From Flavobacterium sp. Root935 (lineage in GTDB: Bacteria; Bacteroidota; Bacteroidia; Flavobacteriales; Flavobacteriaceae): a stretch of DNA of 38,054 bases. The stretch is taken from the NCBI RefSeq assembly GCF_001429295.1, contig NZ_LMJL01000007.1, positions 424,981-463,034 on the forward strand, in the 5' to 3' direction. Made by a program: the position numbers and the translations under genes. Under the pieces are notes generated by a model. That model was not told where the DNA came from. It saw nothing but the letters and a program-made list of their open reading frames with translations, and made no database searches. This document shows, in pieces, positions 7,651 to 15,879 of this stretch (position 1 is its first letter; every line of letters starts with the position of its first letter).

Positions 7651-7669
7651 TGAAAACAATACTTTTACA

Positions 7670-9538
7670 ATGACTAAATCTTTAGAAGAAGTAAACGAAT
7701 CGGTTGCTACACAACATAAAAAAACTGGTTTCAGGAAAATATTAGCTTTTTTGGGCCCAGCCTATTTAGTTAGCGTTGGTTATATGGATCCGGGGAACTG
7801 GGCTACAGACATTGCCGGCGGAAGCCAGTTTGGTTATACTTTGGTATGGGTTTTATTGATGAGTAACTTAATGGCTTTGCTTTTGCAGAGTTTAAGTGCC
7901 CGTCTGGGCATTGTAACGCAGCGCGATTTGGCTCAGGCTTCGAGAGAAACTTATTCCAAATACATCAACTACATTTTATATTTTCTGGCCGAAATTGCTA
8001 TTGCTGCCTGCGATTTGGCAGAGGTTCTCGGAATGGCAATCGGAATTAATCTTCTTTTCGGGATTCCATTACTCGAAGCGGTTTTAATTACGGTTTTAGA
8101 TACGTTTTTACTGCTTTTCCTAATCAATAAAGGAATTCGCAAGATGGAAGCCTTCATTATAGCTTTGGTAGCGATAATTGGATTTTCTTTTATTTTCGAA
8201 ATGATTTTTGCAGAACCAGAAATGGGTAAAGTTTTGCAGGGTCTTATTCCGTCAATTCCAAATTCTGCCGCTTTATATATTGCTATCGGAATTATCGGAG
8301 CGACTGTTATGCCGCACAATCTGTATCTGCACTCTTCTTTGGTGCAAACCAGAAAGTTTGATCGAACTCCTGCAGGAATCAAACAGGCTTTGAAATACAA
8401 TTTAATAGATTCTACGATCGCTTTAAACCTTGCCTTTTTTGTAAATGCCGCAATCTTGATTCTAGCTGCCGCAACTTTTCATAGAAACGGAATGTTTGAA
8501 GTTGCCGAAATTCAAGATGCGCATCAATTTCTTGAACCTTTGCTCGGAACCAAATGGGCGCCAATTTTATTTGCAGTTGCACTTATTGCTGCGGGACAAA
8601 GTTCTACAGTAACAGGAACTCTTGCCGGGCAAATTGTAATGGAAGGTTATCTGCATTTCAGAATTCAACCGTGGGTTCGTCGTATTATTACCCGTTTAAT
8701 TGCTATTATTCCTGCTGTAATCGTAATTCTAATTTATGGCGAAAGCGTAACTGGAAAACTATTAATTTTAAGTCAGGTTATTCTAAGTCTGCAATTGGGA
8801 TTTGCAATTATTCCGTTAATCCATTTTGTGAGTGACAAATCGAAAATGAATGGTTTTCATATATCCAAACTTACTCAAGTGGTTTCTTGGATTATTGCGA
8901 CTATAATTGTCTCTTTAAACGCAAAATTGGTTTATGACGAAATCACGTCGTGGCTTGCAAGTTCAAATCATCCAATAATTCTTTGGCTTACTGTAGTTCC
9001 GTTAGCATTCGCTTTTTCAGCTTTATTACTATATATCATTTTCAAACCTTTTATTGCCAAAGCAAAAAACAAAACAGTAAATCATTCTCCTCATAATCTC
9101 AAACTGCATTTTTCTCCAAGAGAAAGTCAAAATATTCAACACATAGCTGTTTCTGTAGATTTTTCTCATGCAGATGAAGCCGCATTAAACAAAGCCTTCG
9201 AATTGGGCGGCATTGACACCGAATATACCCTCATTCACATTGTAGAAACAGTTGGCGCATTAATGTACGGCGTTCACGTTCACGATCATGAGACGACAAT
9301 TGATGAGAAATTATTACTAGAATATCAGGAAATGCTTTCGCAGAAGGGTTTCAAGATTAAAACTGAACTTGGTTTTGGAAAACCAAACAAAGTAATTCCG
9401 AAAATTATAAACGAAGGAAATTTCGATATTCTCGTTATGGGAACCCACGGCCATACTGGATTAAAAGATATTCTTTTTGGCACAACGGTAGATAAATTGA
9501 GACATAAAATTTCAATACCTTTGTTGATTGTTAAATGA
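7670..9538 (+). CDS. mntH: Nramp divalent-metal transporter fused to a universal stress (UspA) domain
   Basis: This 622-residue protein is a fusion. Residues 25-465 form an Nramp transporter with about 11 membrane segments. The metal-site motifs are intact: DPGN at 40-43 (helix 1) and MPH at 214-216 (helix 6). Nramp proteins import Mn(II) or Fe(II) with protons. Residues about 490-622 are a UspA domain starting IAVSVDFS, with a complete nucleotide-binding pattern G-2x-G-9x-G(S/T) in GTHGHTGLKDILFGT. A stand-alone MntH is about 410-450 residues. The UspA part, presumably cytoplasmic, could let ATP/ADP level or stress gate transport. A candidate DtxR-type operator precedes the gene and a DtxR-family gene follows. 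Confidence 0.9.
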   Translation: MTKSLEEVNESVATQHKKTGFRKILAFLGPAYLVSVGYMDPGNWATDIAGGSQFGYTLVWVLLMSNLMALLLQSLSARLGIVTQRDLAQASRETYSKYINYILYFLAEIAIAACDLAEVLGMAIGINLLFGIPLLEAVLITVLDTFLLLFLINKGIRKMEAFIIALVAIIGFSFIFEMIFAEPEMGKVLQGLIPSIPNSAALYIAIGIIGATVMPHNLYLHSSLVQTRKFDRTPAGIKQALKYNLIDSTIALNLAFFVNAAILILAAATFHRNGMFEVAEIQDAHQFLEPLLGTKWAPILFAVALIAAGQSSTVTGTLAGQIVMEGYLHFRIQPWVRRIITRLIAIIPAVIVILIYGESVTGKLLILSQVILSLQLGFAIIPLIHFVSDKSKMNGFHISKLTQVVSWIIATIIVSLNAKLVYDEITSWLASSNHPIILWLTVVPLAFAFSALLLYIIFKPFIAKAKNKTVNHSPHNLKLHFSPRESQNIQHIAVSVDFSHADEAALNKAFELGGIDTEYTLIHIVETVGALMYGVHVHDHETTIDEKLLLEYQEMLSQKGFKIKTELGFGKPNKVIPKIINEGNFDILVMGTHGHTGLKDILFGTTVDKLRHKISIPLLIVK

Positions 9539-9541
9539 AGT

Positions 9542-9635
9542 GGCTAAGATGCTAAGGTTCTAAGATACTAAGGTTTTTTACTAAAGCCTCAAAAGAAAAC
9601 TTAGAATCTCAGCATCTTAGGACCTTAGAACCTAA
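9542..9635. repeat. Intergenic inverted repeat (family A, AGGTTCTAAG)
   Basis: AGGTTCTAAG at 9555-9564 pairs with CTTAGAACCT at 9624-9633, and both flanks are built of degenerate ATGCTAAG/CTTAGCAT units that pair partly. It fills the whole gap between the Nramp and DtxR-family genes. A half copy is at 223-280. Confidence 0.75.
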
Positions 9636-9641
9636 AGAAGA

Positions 9642-10295
9642 ATGACCTTTTCAGAAGAAAATTACCTTAAATCTATCTATCACCTAACCGCTGCTTTGGA
9701 AACTGAAGTGAGCACAAATGCCATTGCGGAAATAATGGAAACCAAAGCTTCTTCGGTTACGGATATGCTTAAAAAACTAGCTGATAAAGATTTAGTAAAT
9801 TATAAAAAATACCAAGGTGTATCTTTGACAGAAAATGGGAAACTGGCCGCTAAAATGATTGTGAGAAAACATCGTTTATGGGAAGTGTTTTTAGTTGAAA
9901 AACTAAACTTCAGCTGGGATGAGGTTCACGACATTGCGGAACAGTTAGAACACATCAAATCTGAGCAGTTAATTAACCGTTTAGATGACTTTTTGGGAAA
10001 TCCTACAGAAGATCCTCACGGCGATCCAATTCCGGATGCAAATGGCCGAATTATTAAAATTGAGAAACATTTACTTTCTGAATTATCAGAAAATCAGATC
10101 GGTGTTTGTGTGGGTGTAAAAGATACTTCTTCCGAATTCCTGAAATATCTGGACAAACAAGAAATCGCTTTGGGTTCTAAAATTGAATTTCTGTCTAAAG
10201 AATCTTTCGATTTATCGGTAAAAATTAATGTTGACGGCAGAGAATTATCTATTTCAAATAAAATTGCTTCTAATTTGTTTGTGAAATTGGTTTAG
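9642..10295 (+). CDS. DtxR/MntR-family metal-dependent regulator
   Basis: This 217-residue protein has a winged helix (residues 4-65; ASSVTDMLKKLADKDLV is the recognition helix), a dimerisation/metal domain with HRLWEVFLVEKLNFSWDEVH and the family signature DPHGDPIP near 126-133, and a C-terminal FeoA/SH3-like domain (about 150-217). It should bind DNA when loaded with Mn(II) or Fe(II). The Nramp transporter directly upstream is the expected target, through the palindrome at 7598-7613. MntR-like rather than IdeR-like is inferred from this neighbour. Confidence 0.87.
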   Translation: MTFSEENYLKSIYHLTAALETEVSTNAIAEIMETKASSVTDMLKKLADKDLVNYKKYQGVSLTENGKLAAKMIVRKHRLWEVFLVEKLNFSWDEVHDIAEQLEHIKSEQLINRLDDFLGNPTEDPHGDPIPDANGRIIKIEKHLLSELSENQIGVCVGVKDTSSEFLKYLDKQEIALGSKIEFLSKESFDLSVKINVDGRELSISNKIASNLFVKLV

Positions 10296-10310
10296 AACTA
10301 ATTTTAACTA

Positions 10311-10352
10311 AAAAAGAAAATCCGTAAATGATGTTTACGGATTTTCTTTTTT
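10311..10352. terminator. Bidirectional terminator between convergent genes
   Basis: TCCGTAAA at 10321-10328 pairs with TTTACGGA at 10334-10341, flanked by A-rich and T-rich arms (AAAAAAGAAA / TTTTCTTTTTT) that extend the stem. It serves the DtxR-family gene and the convergent gene whose stop overlaps its right edge. Confidence 0.85.
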
Positions 10353-11580
10353 AGTTAGCTTTAAAAGCATCTGCGTAAGGTATATTAAAAAAACCTTTAT
10401 AGACATAAACTGAAGCCTTATCTCCTATTTCTGCTTCATAATAAAACTCTTTGTCAATTTTAATTTTCTGAATTTGACCTTCCTTTTCCAATGGAGCAAC
10501 GGATATAATAAAAGATTTTCCCGGTTTTTCCTTATCAAGAATTGTTGTAGTAAATTTTAATGGAGTCGATTTGTCAAGTATGCCATTTAAACATATTACA
10601 GAACTATATACATAGCCACATATAAAAATAAAGGTAAATAATACCACTAATCTTCCTTCTGGATTTTCACCAGAAAGATCCATTTTTTCAGTAAATAGAA
10701 ATGCTGAATAAATGATTACTACCAAAACTAATGGAAGCCAAATATTACTGAAATCTAAAATACTAAAATCTGCCTCTACCCTTTTATAGAGCAAGTATGC
10801 AGGTGCAAGAATACCAACAGCGACATTCGGATATATACTATTTCTAATTTTATCAACTCGTATTAAGCCTTTCCAATATTTAATAGCTAATAAAGAAACA
10901 ATTGGTAACATCATACCTGATAGAAGCGCATATTCATAAGGCTGCGGATAATTGTATATCCAAAATCCAATGATAAAAGTCATTGAATATATAATTCTGG
11001 CCGTTATTTTTGCATATTTTAATTGACTCGTTTTTTCTTTAACTGTAAAACCAAAATCAGTATTTTTTAAAATTTCTTTTTTTTCTTGCGTGATCTTCTC
11101 TTCAATTACTTTTACCTTTTCAGCATTTAGATCTGCGACTTTAAAACTTAACTGAGATCTTATTTCGTCAAATTTTTCAAATAAATTACTAAAAACAATC
11201 GCTTTTTCCCCTTTGGTTTTGGATTCGACGCCTAAGAATTTCTGTAAATTAAGTTTTGGATTGCTGCTTACCTCAAAACCTTTTATATCCTTAAACTTTA
11301 GTTCTTTTTTTTTAAACACGCCTATGAGCTGAAAACTATCTTGTGTAATTACAATTCTTGTTTTATATGTTTTAAAAATTAAAAATACCATCCACAGTAC
11401 TACAAAAAGAAATAGTACTGCCAACAAATTTTTCACTAATGGTTTCTCATTGACTTGAAAGGGCGCTAATTCTGCGGGAAGAAGTAATATTATTCCAAAT
11501 ATTCCATAAAACAAAGAAGTGAATGAGCAAATACTATAAATAATTATCCTCCATGTCTTAGATATTCTATACGTTTTCAT
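10351..11580 (-). CDS. Multi-pass membrane protein with a PH-like segment, function unknown
   Basis: This 409-residue protein has two N-terminal membrane helices (about 12-33, 48-68), then a soluble segment KTRIVITQDSFQLIGVFKKKELKFKDIKGFEV that resembles bacterial PH (bPH) domains, then four to five more helices (about 190-325) and a C-terminal beta-rich tail. I do not recognise a named family. It is convergent with the DtxR gene and has no co-directional close partner. Its upstream region (11581-11797) shows no gene. Confidence 0.65.
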   Translation of the reverse strand: MKTYRISKTWRIIIYSICSFTSLFYGIFGIILLLPAELAPFQVNEKPLVKNLLAVLFLFVVLWMVFLIFKTYKTRIVITQDSFQLIGVFKKKELKFKDIKGFEVSSNPKLNLQKFLGVESKTKGEKAIVFSNLFEKFDEIRSQLSFKVADLNAEKVKVIEEKITQEKKEILKNTDFGFTVKEKTSQLKYAKITARIIYSMTFIIGFWIYNYPQPYEYALLSGMMLPIVSLLAIKYWKGLIRVDKIRNSIYPNVAVGILAPAYLLYKRVEADFSILDFSNIWLPLVLVVIIYSAFLFTEKMDLSGENPEGRLVVLFTFIFICGYVYSSVICLNGILDKSTPLKFTTTILDKEKPGKSFIISVAPLEKEGQIQKIKIDKEFYYEAEIGDKASVYVYKGFFNIPYADAFKAN

Positions 11581-11737
11581 TTTAAGCTAATTTTTTTACT
11601 ATAAAGTGTAAAAGTATTATGGTCCTTTAAGAGAAACATACAGAAAAAGACTTAAAAGCAACACTATAAGACAAAAGAACAAAATTTTATTAAGCTTAAA
11701 TTTATTGACTATTTAATACTATTAAATAAAGCAAAAA

Positions 11738-11772
11738 AAACCCGTAAAAACCAAAATAGGTTTTACGGGTTT
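11738..11772 (-). terminator. Terminator of the gene at 11798
   Basis: AAACCCGTAAAAACC pairs with GGTTTTACGGGTTT (one bulged base) around AAAATA. On the minus strand it ends in eight T. It lies 26 bp past the stop at 11798. Confidence 0.85.
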
Positions 11773-11797
11773 AACTTTTCTTAACTCAAAAAAATTT

Positions 11798-12199
11798 TCA
11801 AACAATCCCCTTCTCAATCATTTCTAACATAACTGGAGAAGCATTTTTAAACGTTGGTGGTTGTTCTATTATACTTCCCGCGTTTTTCTTGTTTACTTTA
11901 AAAGTCACATCATTATCTGTGGTAAACAAGAGCGCTGTTAAAAACGGCTTTTTGATATAAGAGCCTAAAATCAAAAGTGCTTCATCTAAGGTATGAATGC
12001 TATCAACTTCTTCAGTTTTATAACGTGAAGTCAATGATATTGAAAAGGTATTATCTTCATTTAAAACCAAACGAAAATAGATATTCTTAAGTTCGGTATC
12101 GCCTATTGTTTTGGCCAAAGTCAATTTTGCGAAAGTTCCAGCTTGAATACTTTCTTTAACTCGTTCACAAAAAAGGGCAAATATAGGTTCGTAGGACAT
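11798..12199 (-). CDS. Small cytosolic protein of unknown function
   Basis: This 133-residue protein begins MSYEPIFALFCERVKESI and has an alternating beta pattern (FAKLTLAK, NIYFRLVLNEDNTFSISLTSRYK, LTALLFTTDNDVTFKVNKK). The pattern recalls the N-terminal domain of a larger two-domain bacterial protein whose second half is a SAM methyltransferase, but I cannot confirm this from memory alone. If so, this copy is a stand-alone N-terminal domain. A good terminator follows and the coding frame is clean, so it looks expressed. No signal peptide or membrane helix. Confidence 0.6.
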   Translation of the reverse strand: MSYEPIFALFCERVKESIQAGTFAKLTLAKTIGDTELKNIYFRLVLNEDNTFSISLTSRYKTEEVDSIHTLDEALLILGSYIKKPFLTALLFTTDNDVTFKVNKKNAGSIIEQPPTFKNASPVMLEMIEKGIV

Positions 12200-12293
12200 G
12201 ATTTTTATTTATTAGTTGCTATCCAGAAGCTTCGGGACTAAGTTCCTAAGTAATTGAGTTTTTTAATTACTTTGAACAGCTTTGTGTTGTTTT

Positions 12294-12392
12294 ACCACAG
12301 AGTTACACAAAGATTTCACAGAGAGTCACAAAGAAAAAACATTAATGCAAAGCTTTGTGTAACTTTGCGGAATCTTTGTGTAACTCTGTGGT
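12294..12392. repeat. Intergenic inverted repeat (family E, ACCACAGAGTTACAC)
   Basis: Arms 12294-12315 and 12371-12392 are perfect reverse complements over 22 bp, with 55 bp between them that hold further degenerate CACAGAG/CTTTGTGTAAC units. It lies 8 bp after the enoyl-CoA hydratase stop on the minus strand. It creates a spurious plus-strand frame rich in VTQR/CVTL. Confidence 0.85.
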
Positions 12393-12399
12393 ATAAACT

Positions 12400-13182
12400 T
12401 TATTTCCCTGTAAATTCAGCTTTACGTTTTTCTAAGAAAGCTGTTGTTCCTTCTTTAAAATCCTGAGTTCCGAAACATTTTCCGAAAGATTTTATTTCAG
12501 TATCAAATCCGTTTTTACCGTCTTCAAAGTTGGCATTGATGGCTTTTATCGCTTTACTAATTGCAAACGGAGCATTTTTAATAATTTTATGAGCAATTAC
12601 ATTTGTAAATGATAATAGTTCTGCCTGAGGCACAACATGATTTACTAAACCGTATTGTTTGGCTTCTTCTGCAGAAATCATAGCAGCAGTCATGATCATT
12701 TCCATTGCACGTCCTTTACCCACTAATTGAGGTAAACGCTGCGTTCCTCCATAACCTGGAATTAATCCTAAAGTTACTTCTGGCAGTCCCATTTTCGCAT
12801 TGTCTGAAGCGACTCTAAAATGACAAGCCATTGCCAATTCTAATCCACCGCCTAAAGCAAAACCGTTAACGGCTGCAATAACTGGTTTTTTCAAATTTTC
12901 AATAAAATCGAATAAAGATTCCTGTCCTTCAGCTGCCAATTGTGCACCTTCGACAATTGTATAATTTGCAAATTCAGAAATATCAGCTCCGGCTACAAAG
13001 GCTTTTTCACCGCTTCCAGTTAAGACAATTACACGAACATCGTCATTTTTACTTAATAATTTAACTGCCTTGCTCAAATCACTAATGGTCGCTTTGTTTA
13101 AAGCATTCAGTTTTGTTGGTCTGTTAATTGTGATCGTTGCTATTTTTTCTTCGATAGAAATTAAGATATTTTCGTAGTCCAT
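12400..13182 (-). CDS. Enoyl-CoA hydratase/isomerase family protein (crotonase)
   Basis: This 260-residue protein is the normal crotonase length. Oxyanion-hole segments are present: AFVAGADISEF and GFALGGGLELAMACHFRVAS. Both catalytic glutamates typical of true hydratases are in place (GGGLELAMA and MGLPEVTLGLIPGYGGTQRL). It hydrates trans-2-enoyl-CoA, probably in fatty acid or branched-chain breakdown. The frame extends upstream to 13410, but that part overlaps the histidine kinase gene in another frame, so ATG 13182 is chosen. It lies 10 bp after the kinase stop, suggesting co-transcription. Confidence 0.9.
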   Translation of the reverse strand: MDYENILISIEEKIATITINRPTKLNALNKATISDLSKAVKLLSKNDDVRVIVLTGSGEKAFVAGADISEFANYTIVEGAQLAAEGQESLFDFIENLKKPVIAAVNGFALGGGLELAMACHFRVASDNAKMGLPEVTLGLIPGYGGTQRLPQLVGKGRAMEMIMTAAMISAEEAKQYGLVNHVVPQAELLSFTNVIAHKIIKNAPFAISKAIKAINANFEDGKNGFDTEIKSFGKCFGTQDFKEGTTAFLEKRKAEFTGK

Positions 13183-13192
13183 GACGGTAAGT

Positions 13193-14662
13193 TTAAGAGT
13201 TAGTAATGGGCAAAGAAACCCTAAATGTGGTTCCTTTTCCGTAAGTTGACTCAAAGGTAATTGTTCCTTTGTAATTTTCGATAATGTTTTTGATAATTCC
13301 GAGTCCAAGTCCCATACCACTGGTTTTGGTCGTAAATTTTGGTTCGAAGATTCGGCCGATATCTTGTTTCTGGATTCCGATTCCGTTGTCTTTAACAGCA
13401 ATTTCAACATTATTATTGCGTCTTTTTACTGTAACGACAATCGATTTTTGAAACTGACTTTCCGGAATGGCCTGCGTTGCATTTTTAACCAAATTGGTAA
13501 TCACGCGGATCAACTGCGTACGGTCCATTTTTGAAATGATTTCTTCTTCATCTTTTTCAAAAACAATATAATCTTCATTAAAAATATCGAGAGCTAATTC
13601 GACAACCTCAACAACATTCAACGTTTCGTTTTGCTGCGCCGGCATCGAAGCAAAGTTCGAAAATGCCGAAGCCACCGCCGTCATCGTATCAATCTGCTGA
13701 ATTAAGGTTTCAGAGTAATCGTTCATCTTCTGCTTCACATCAGGATCATTTGGATCAAATTTTCTCTGGAAACTCTGAACCGTTAATCGCATCGGCGTAA
13801 GCGGATTCTTGATTTCATGCGCGACTTGTTTCGCCATTTCACGCCAAGCTTCTTCACGTTCACTTTGGGCAAGTTTGATGGCACTCGTTTCGAGTTTGTC
13901 AACCATTCCATTATACGCTTTAATCAAGAAGTTGACCTCTTTACTATTCGCCTCTAAAACAATTTTCTCGTTTTTCTGATCTAAATTGGTTTCTTCCAAT
14001 CTATCGGAAATAGTTTTTAGTGATTTTGTGATGTATGTCGAAAGGAAATATGCTAATGCAAAAGCCACAATCAACATAAAAGAATAAACCTGGCTTAAGC
14101 GAATTAAGAAGGTATTCAATTCGTTATCATAATAACCATCGTCTTCTAAATAAGGAAGATTCAGGATTCCGAGTGGTTTAAATTTTTCGTCTTTTATTAA
14201 ACTGTAGGATGATCTATTTTTAACTCCGTCGATGGTTTTAATGTCTACAAAACGTTTTTCTATCGAAGAACGAACGAGTTTCAGAATATATTCGGGAATT
14301 GGAGGTGCAATTTTATCAACGGCAAAAGATTCTTTTGAAGATTTTAAAAGTTTCCCGTCAAGACTGTAAATGTTGATTTCGATTTTATGAATCTGCGCTA
14401 ATTCGTGGATTTTATCTTTAAAAATTAAATCCAGATTTTGGGTTTTCAGCGGATAAGTTGTAGTCGCCAGAACGTAATTAATATGTTCTTTTACAGCGTT
14501 TTCTTTTCGTTCTAAACGTTCCTGATGATATTCTTTGGCCTCCGTTTTAAACTGAATAATCGAAATCGAAGCCAATAAAAAAGATGCTACAACAATCAAT
14601 ACAATCATCGAAAGGAAAATCCTGGTACGAAGGGAAAGCATTGACATTTTGAAGTTCTGCAT
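13193..14662 (-). CDS. Membrane sensor histidine kinase (HAMP-HisKA-HATPase)
   Basis: This 489-residue protein has membrane helices at about 14-36 and 190-210, a periplasmic sensor domain between them, a HAMP region (210-262), HisKA with VAHEIKNPLTPM (phosphoacceptor His282) and a HATPase domain with N box (NLVKNATQAI), DNGIGI and GMGLGLGI. The H box resembles NtrY-type kinases. No response regulator gene is nearby, so it is an orphan here and its signal is unknown. It is followed 10 bp later by enoyl-CoA hydratase, an odd pairing. Confidence 0.88.
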   Translation of the reverse strand: MQNFKMSMLSLRTRIFLSMIVLIVVASFLLASISIIQFKTEAKEYHQERLERKENAVKEHINYVLATTTYPLKTQNLDLIFKDKIHELAQIHKIEINIYSLDGKLLKSSKESFAVDKIAPPIPEYILKLVRSSIEKRFVDIKTIDGVKNRSSYSLIKDEKFKPLGILNLPYLEDDGYYDNELNTFLIRLSQVYSFMLIVAFALAYFLSTYITKSLKTISDRLEETNLDQKNEKIVLEANSKEVNFLIKAYNGMVDKLETSAIKLAQSEREEAWREMAKQVAHEIKNPLTPMRLTVQSFQRKFDPNDPDVKQKMNDYSETLIQQIDTMTAVASAFSNFASMPAQQNETLNVVEVVELALDIFNEDYIVFEKDEEEIISKMDRTQLIRVITNLVKNATQAIPESQFQKSIVVTVKRRNNNVEIAVKDNGIGIQKQDIGRIFEPKFTTKTSGMGLGLGIIKNIIENYKGTITFESTYGKGTTFRVSLPITNS

Positions 14663-14675
14663 GTTTTTTAATTAT

Positions 14676-14743
14676 AAATTGTGAATTGTAAATTATGAAT
14701 TATTCGGTCTGCATTATAATTTACCACTAACAATTCACAATTT
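14676..14743. repeat. Intergenic nested inverted repeat (family F, AAATTGTGAATTG)
   Basis: AAATTGTGAATTG at 14676-14688 pairs with CAATTCACAATTT at 14731-14743, and inside it GTAAATTAT at 14688-14696 pairs with ATAATTTAC at 14716-14724. It lies between hemJ and the histidine kinase gene, both minus strand. Confidence 0.75.
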
Positions 14744-14747
14744 ACCA

Positions 14748-15296
14748 TTATTTCTTTTCTCTAATTCGTTTATAAAATCGGAATCCAAGCATTATTAAAA
14801 CCGAGAATAAAATAATTCCGATTACGCCGAAAATCCAGTTGATGGCACTTTTTAAAACTACTAAAAAAACGACGGCAAATAAAATAATCGTTGCGCCTTC
14901 ATTCCACAAACGCATGAAGTTGTTGGTATATTTTACCTCATCGTTTTGTAATTGTTTAAAAATTTGATGGCATTTTCCATGATATAAATACAAAAGGAAA
15001 ACGAAGCATAATTTTACGTGCATCCACGGCATTTTCATCCATACATGACCTGCATCTGTAAAAAACAGCATCCAAAAAGCAAAAATACTCGCCAAAACCG
15101 CCGACGGCCATGTAATAATGTACCACAAACGGTAGGCCATAATTTTGTATTGCGCCTGTAAAATTTCTTTTTCTGGAGATGGCTTTTCATTTGCTTCAAT
15201 TTGATAAACAAACAAACGAACGATATAAAACAAACCTGCAAACCAAGTGATTACAAATATAAGATGCAGTGATTTTAAATAGTTATAATATTCCAT
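14748..15296 (-). CDS. hemJ: HemJ-type protoporphyrinogen IX oxidase
   Basis: This 182-residue protein has four to five membrane helices, starting with LKSLHLIFVITWFAGLFYI, where His11 is the conserved haem-related histidine of HemJ. WMHVKLCFVFLLYLYHG carries the conserved Lys of the family. HemJ oxidises protoporphyrinogen IX to protoporphyrin IX in the inner membrane, just before ferrochelatase. Its operon with hemH supports this rather than a generic CopD-like role. The start ATG directly follows the stop of the lipoprotein gene with no gap, which indicates translational coupling. Confidence 0.88.
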   Translation of the reverse strand: MEYYNYLKSLHLIFVITWFAGLFYIVRLFVYQIEANEKPSPEKEILQAQYKIMAYRLWYIITWPSAVLASIFAFWMLFFTDAGHVWMKMPWMHVKLCFVFLLYLYHGKCHQIFKQLQNDEVKYTNNFMRLWNEGATIILFAVVFLVVLKSAINWIFGVIGIILFSVLIMLGFRFYKRIREKK

Positions 15297-15866
15297 TTAT
15301 TCCTTAAATGTAGATTTTTTAAAAAGATCAATCATTTCTTTACCGTAATCTTCATTTTCATATACTATTGAAGCGATAAAGATTTTGCCATTAAAAGTCC
15401 TTGAAAAAATAACTGCTGTTGCAAGAGTTTTTCCTTTTTCAGTTATTGAAATCTTAGCTTTTCTAAATTCTAAACCCGAAATGTTCTCAGAAGTTACTTT
15501 GTAATCTCCCATTTGACCTTGCGGATAAACTTGACCAATATTTTTCAAAAAAAGAAAATCTTTTAATCTCATCTTTAGATCAGTTGAGCGAACATCTCCT
15601 GAATAATTTTCGTAGTTTGCTGCAAAATAATTGGCCTTGTTTCTTTTAAAAGCAACAATAGAATATTCTTTATTGATTAAAGTTGTATCTCCTTTAATTT
15701 CTCCATTTTCTATTTGATTTACTTTTTCATAATCGTCTGGAATAGTAATCTGCCAGTTGAATGTTTTATCAGAAAAAGTATTGTTTTCAAAAGTGTCTCT
15801 TTTTTTGCATCCAACAAGAATTGCTAGAGAGAAAAATAAAATCGAAAAATATTTTAATTTATTCAT
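15297..15866 (-). CDS. Lipoprotein of unknown function between hemH and hemJ
   Basis: This 189-residue protein has a type II signal sequence with lipobox LVGCKKR (Cys20). The mature part begins with a Thr/Asn-rich stretch and contains FNWQITIPDDYEKV, then mixed alpha/beta sequence. It resembles general Bacteroidota lipoproteins of the PsbP/MOG1 type only weakly, so no family is assigned. It sits 13 bp after hemH and abuts hemJ, so it is co-transcribed with terminal haem synthesis genes. A role in haem handling is only guilt by association. Confidence 0.75.
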   Translation of the reverse strand: MNKLKYFSILFFSLAILVGCKKRDTFENNTFSDKTFNWQITIPDDYEKVNQIENGEIKGDTTLINKEYSIVAFKRNKANYFAANYENYSGDVRSTDLKMRLKDFLFLKNIGQVYPQGQMGDYKVTSENISGLEFRKAKISITEKGKTLATAVIFSRTFNGKIFIASIVYENEDYGKEMIDLFKKSTFKE

Positions 15867-15879
15867 ATGTCTTTAATTC

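Noticed and set aside
7969..8400. 143-residue frame antisense to the Nramp gene
   Set aside because: It mirrors the membrane helices of Nramp, has no promoter, and gives a Ser/Ile/Lys-rich product without recognisable domains.
12254..12466. 70-residue plus-strand frame over the family E repeat
   Set aside because: It is produced by the repeat itself (VTQR/CVTL units), overlaps the end of enoyl-CoA hydratase on the other strand, and has no promoter or related neighbour.
13183..13410. N-terminal extension of enoyl-CoA hydratase
   Set aside because: The extra 76 residues lie inside the histidine kinase gene in another frame, and the crotonase fold starts at MDYENILISIEEK.
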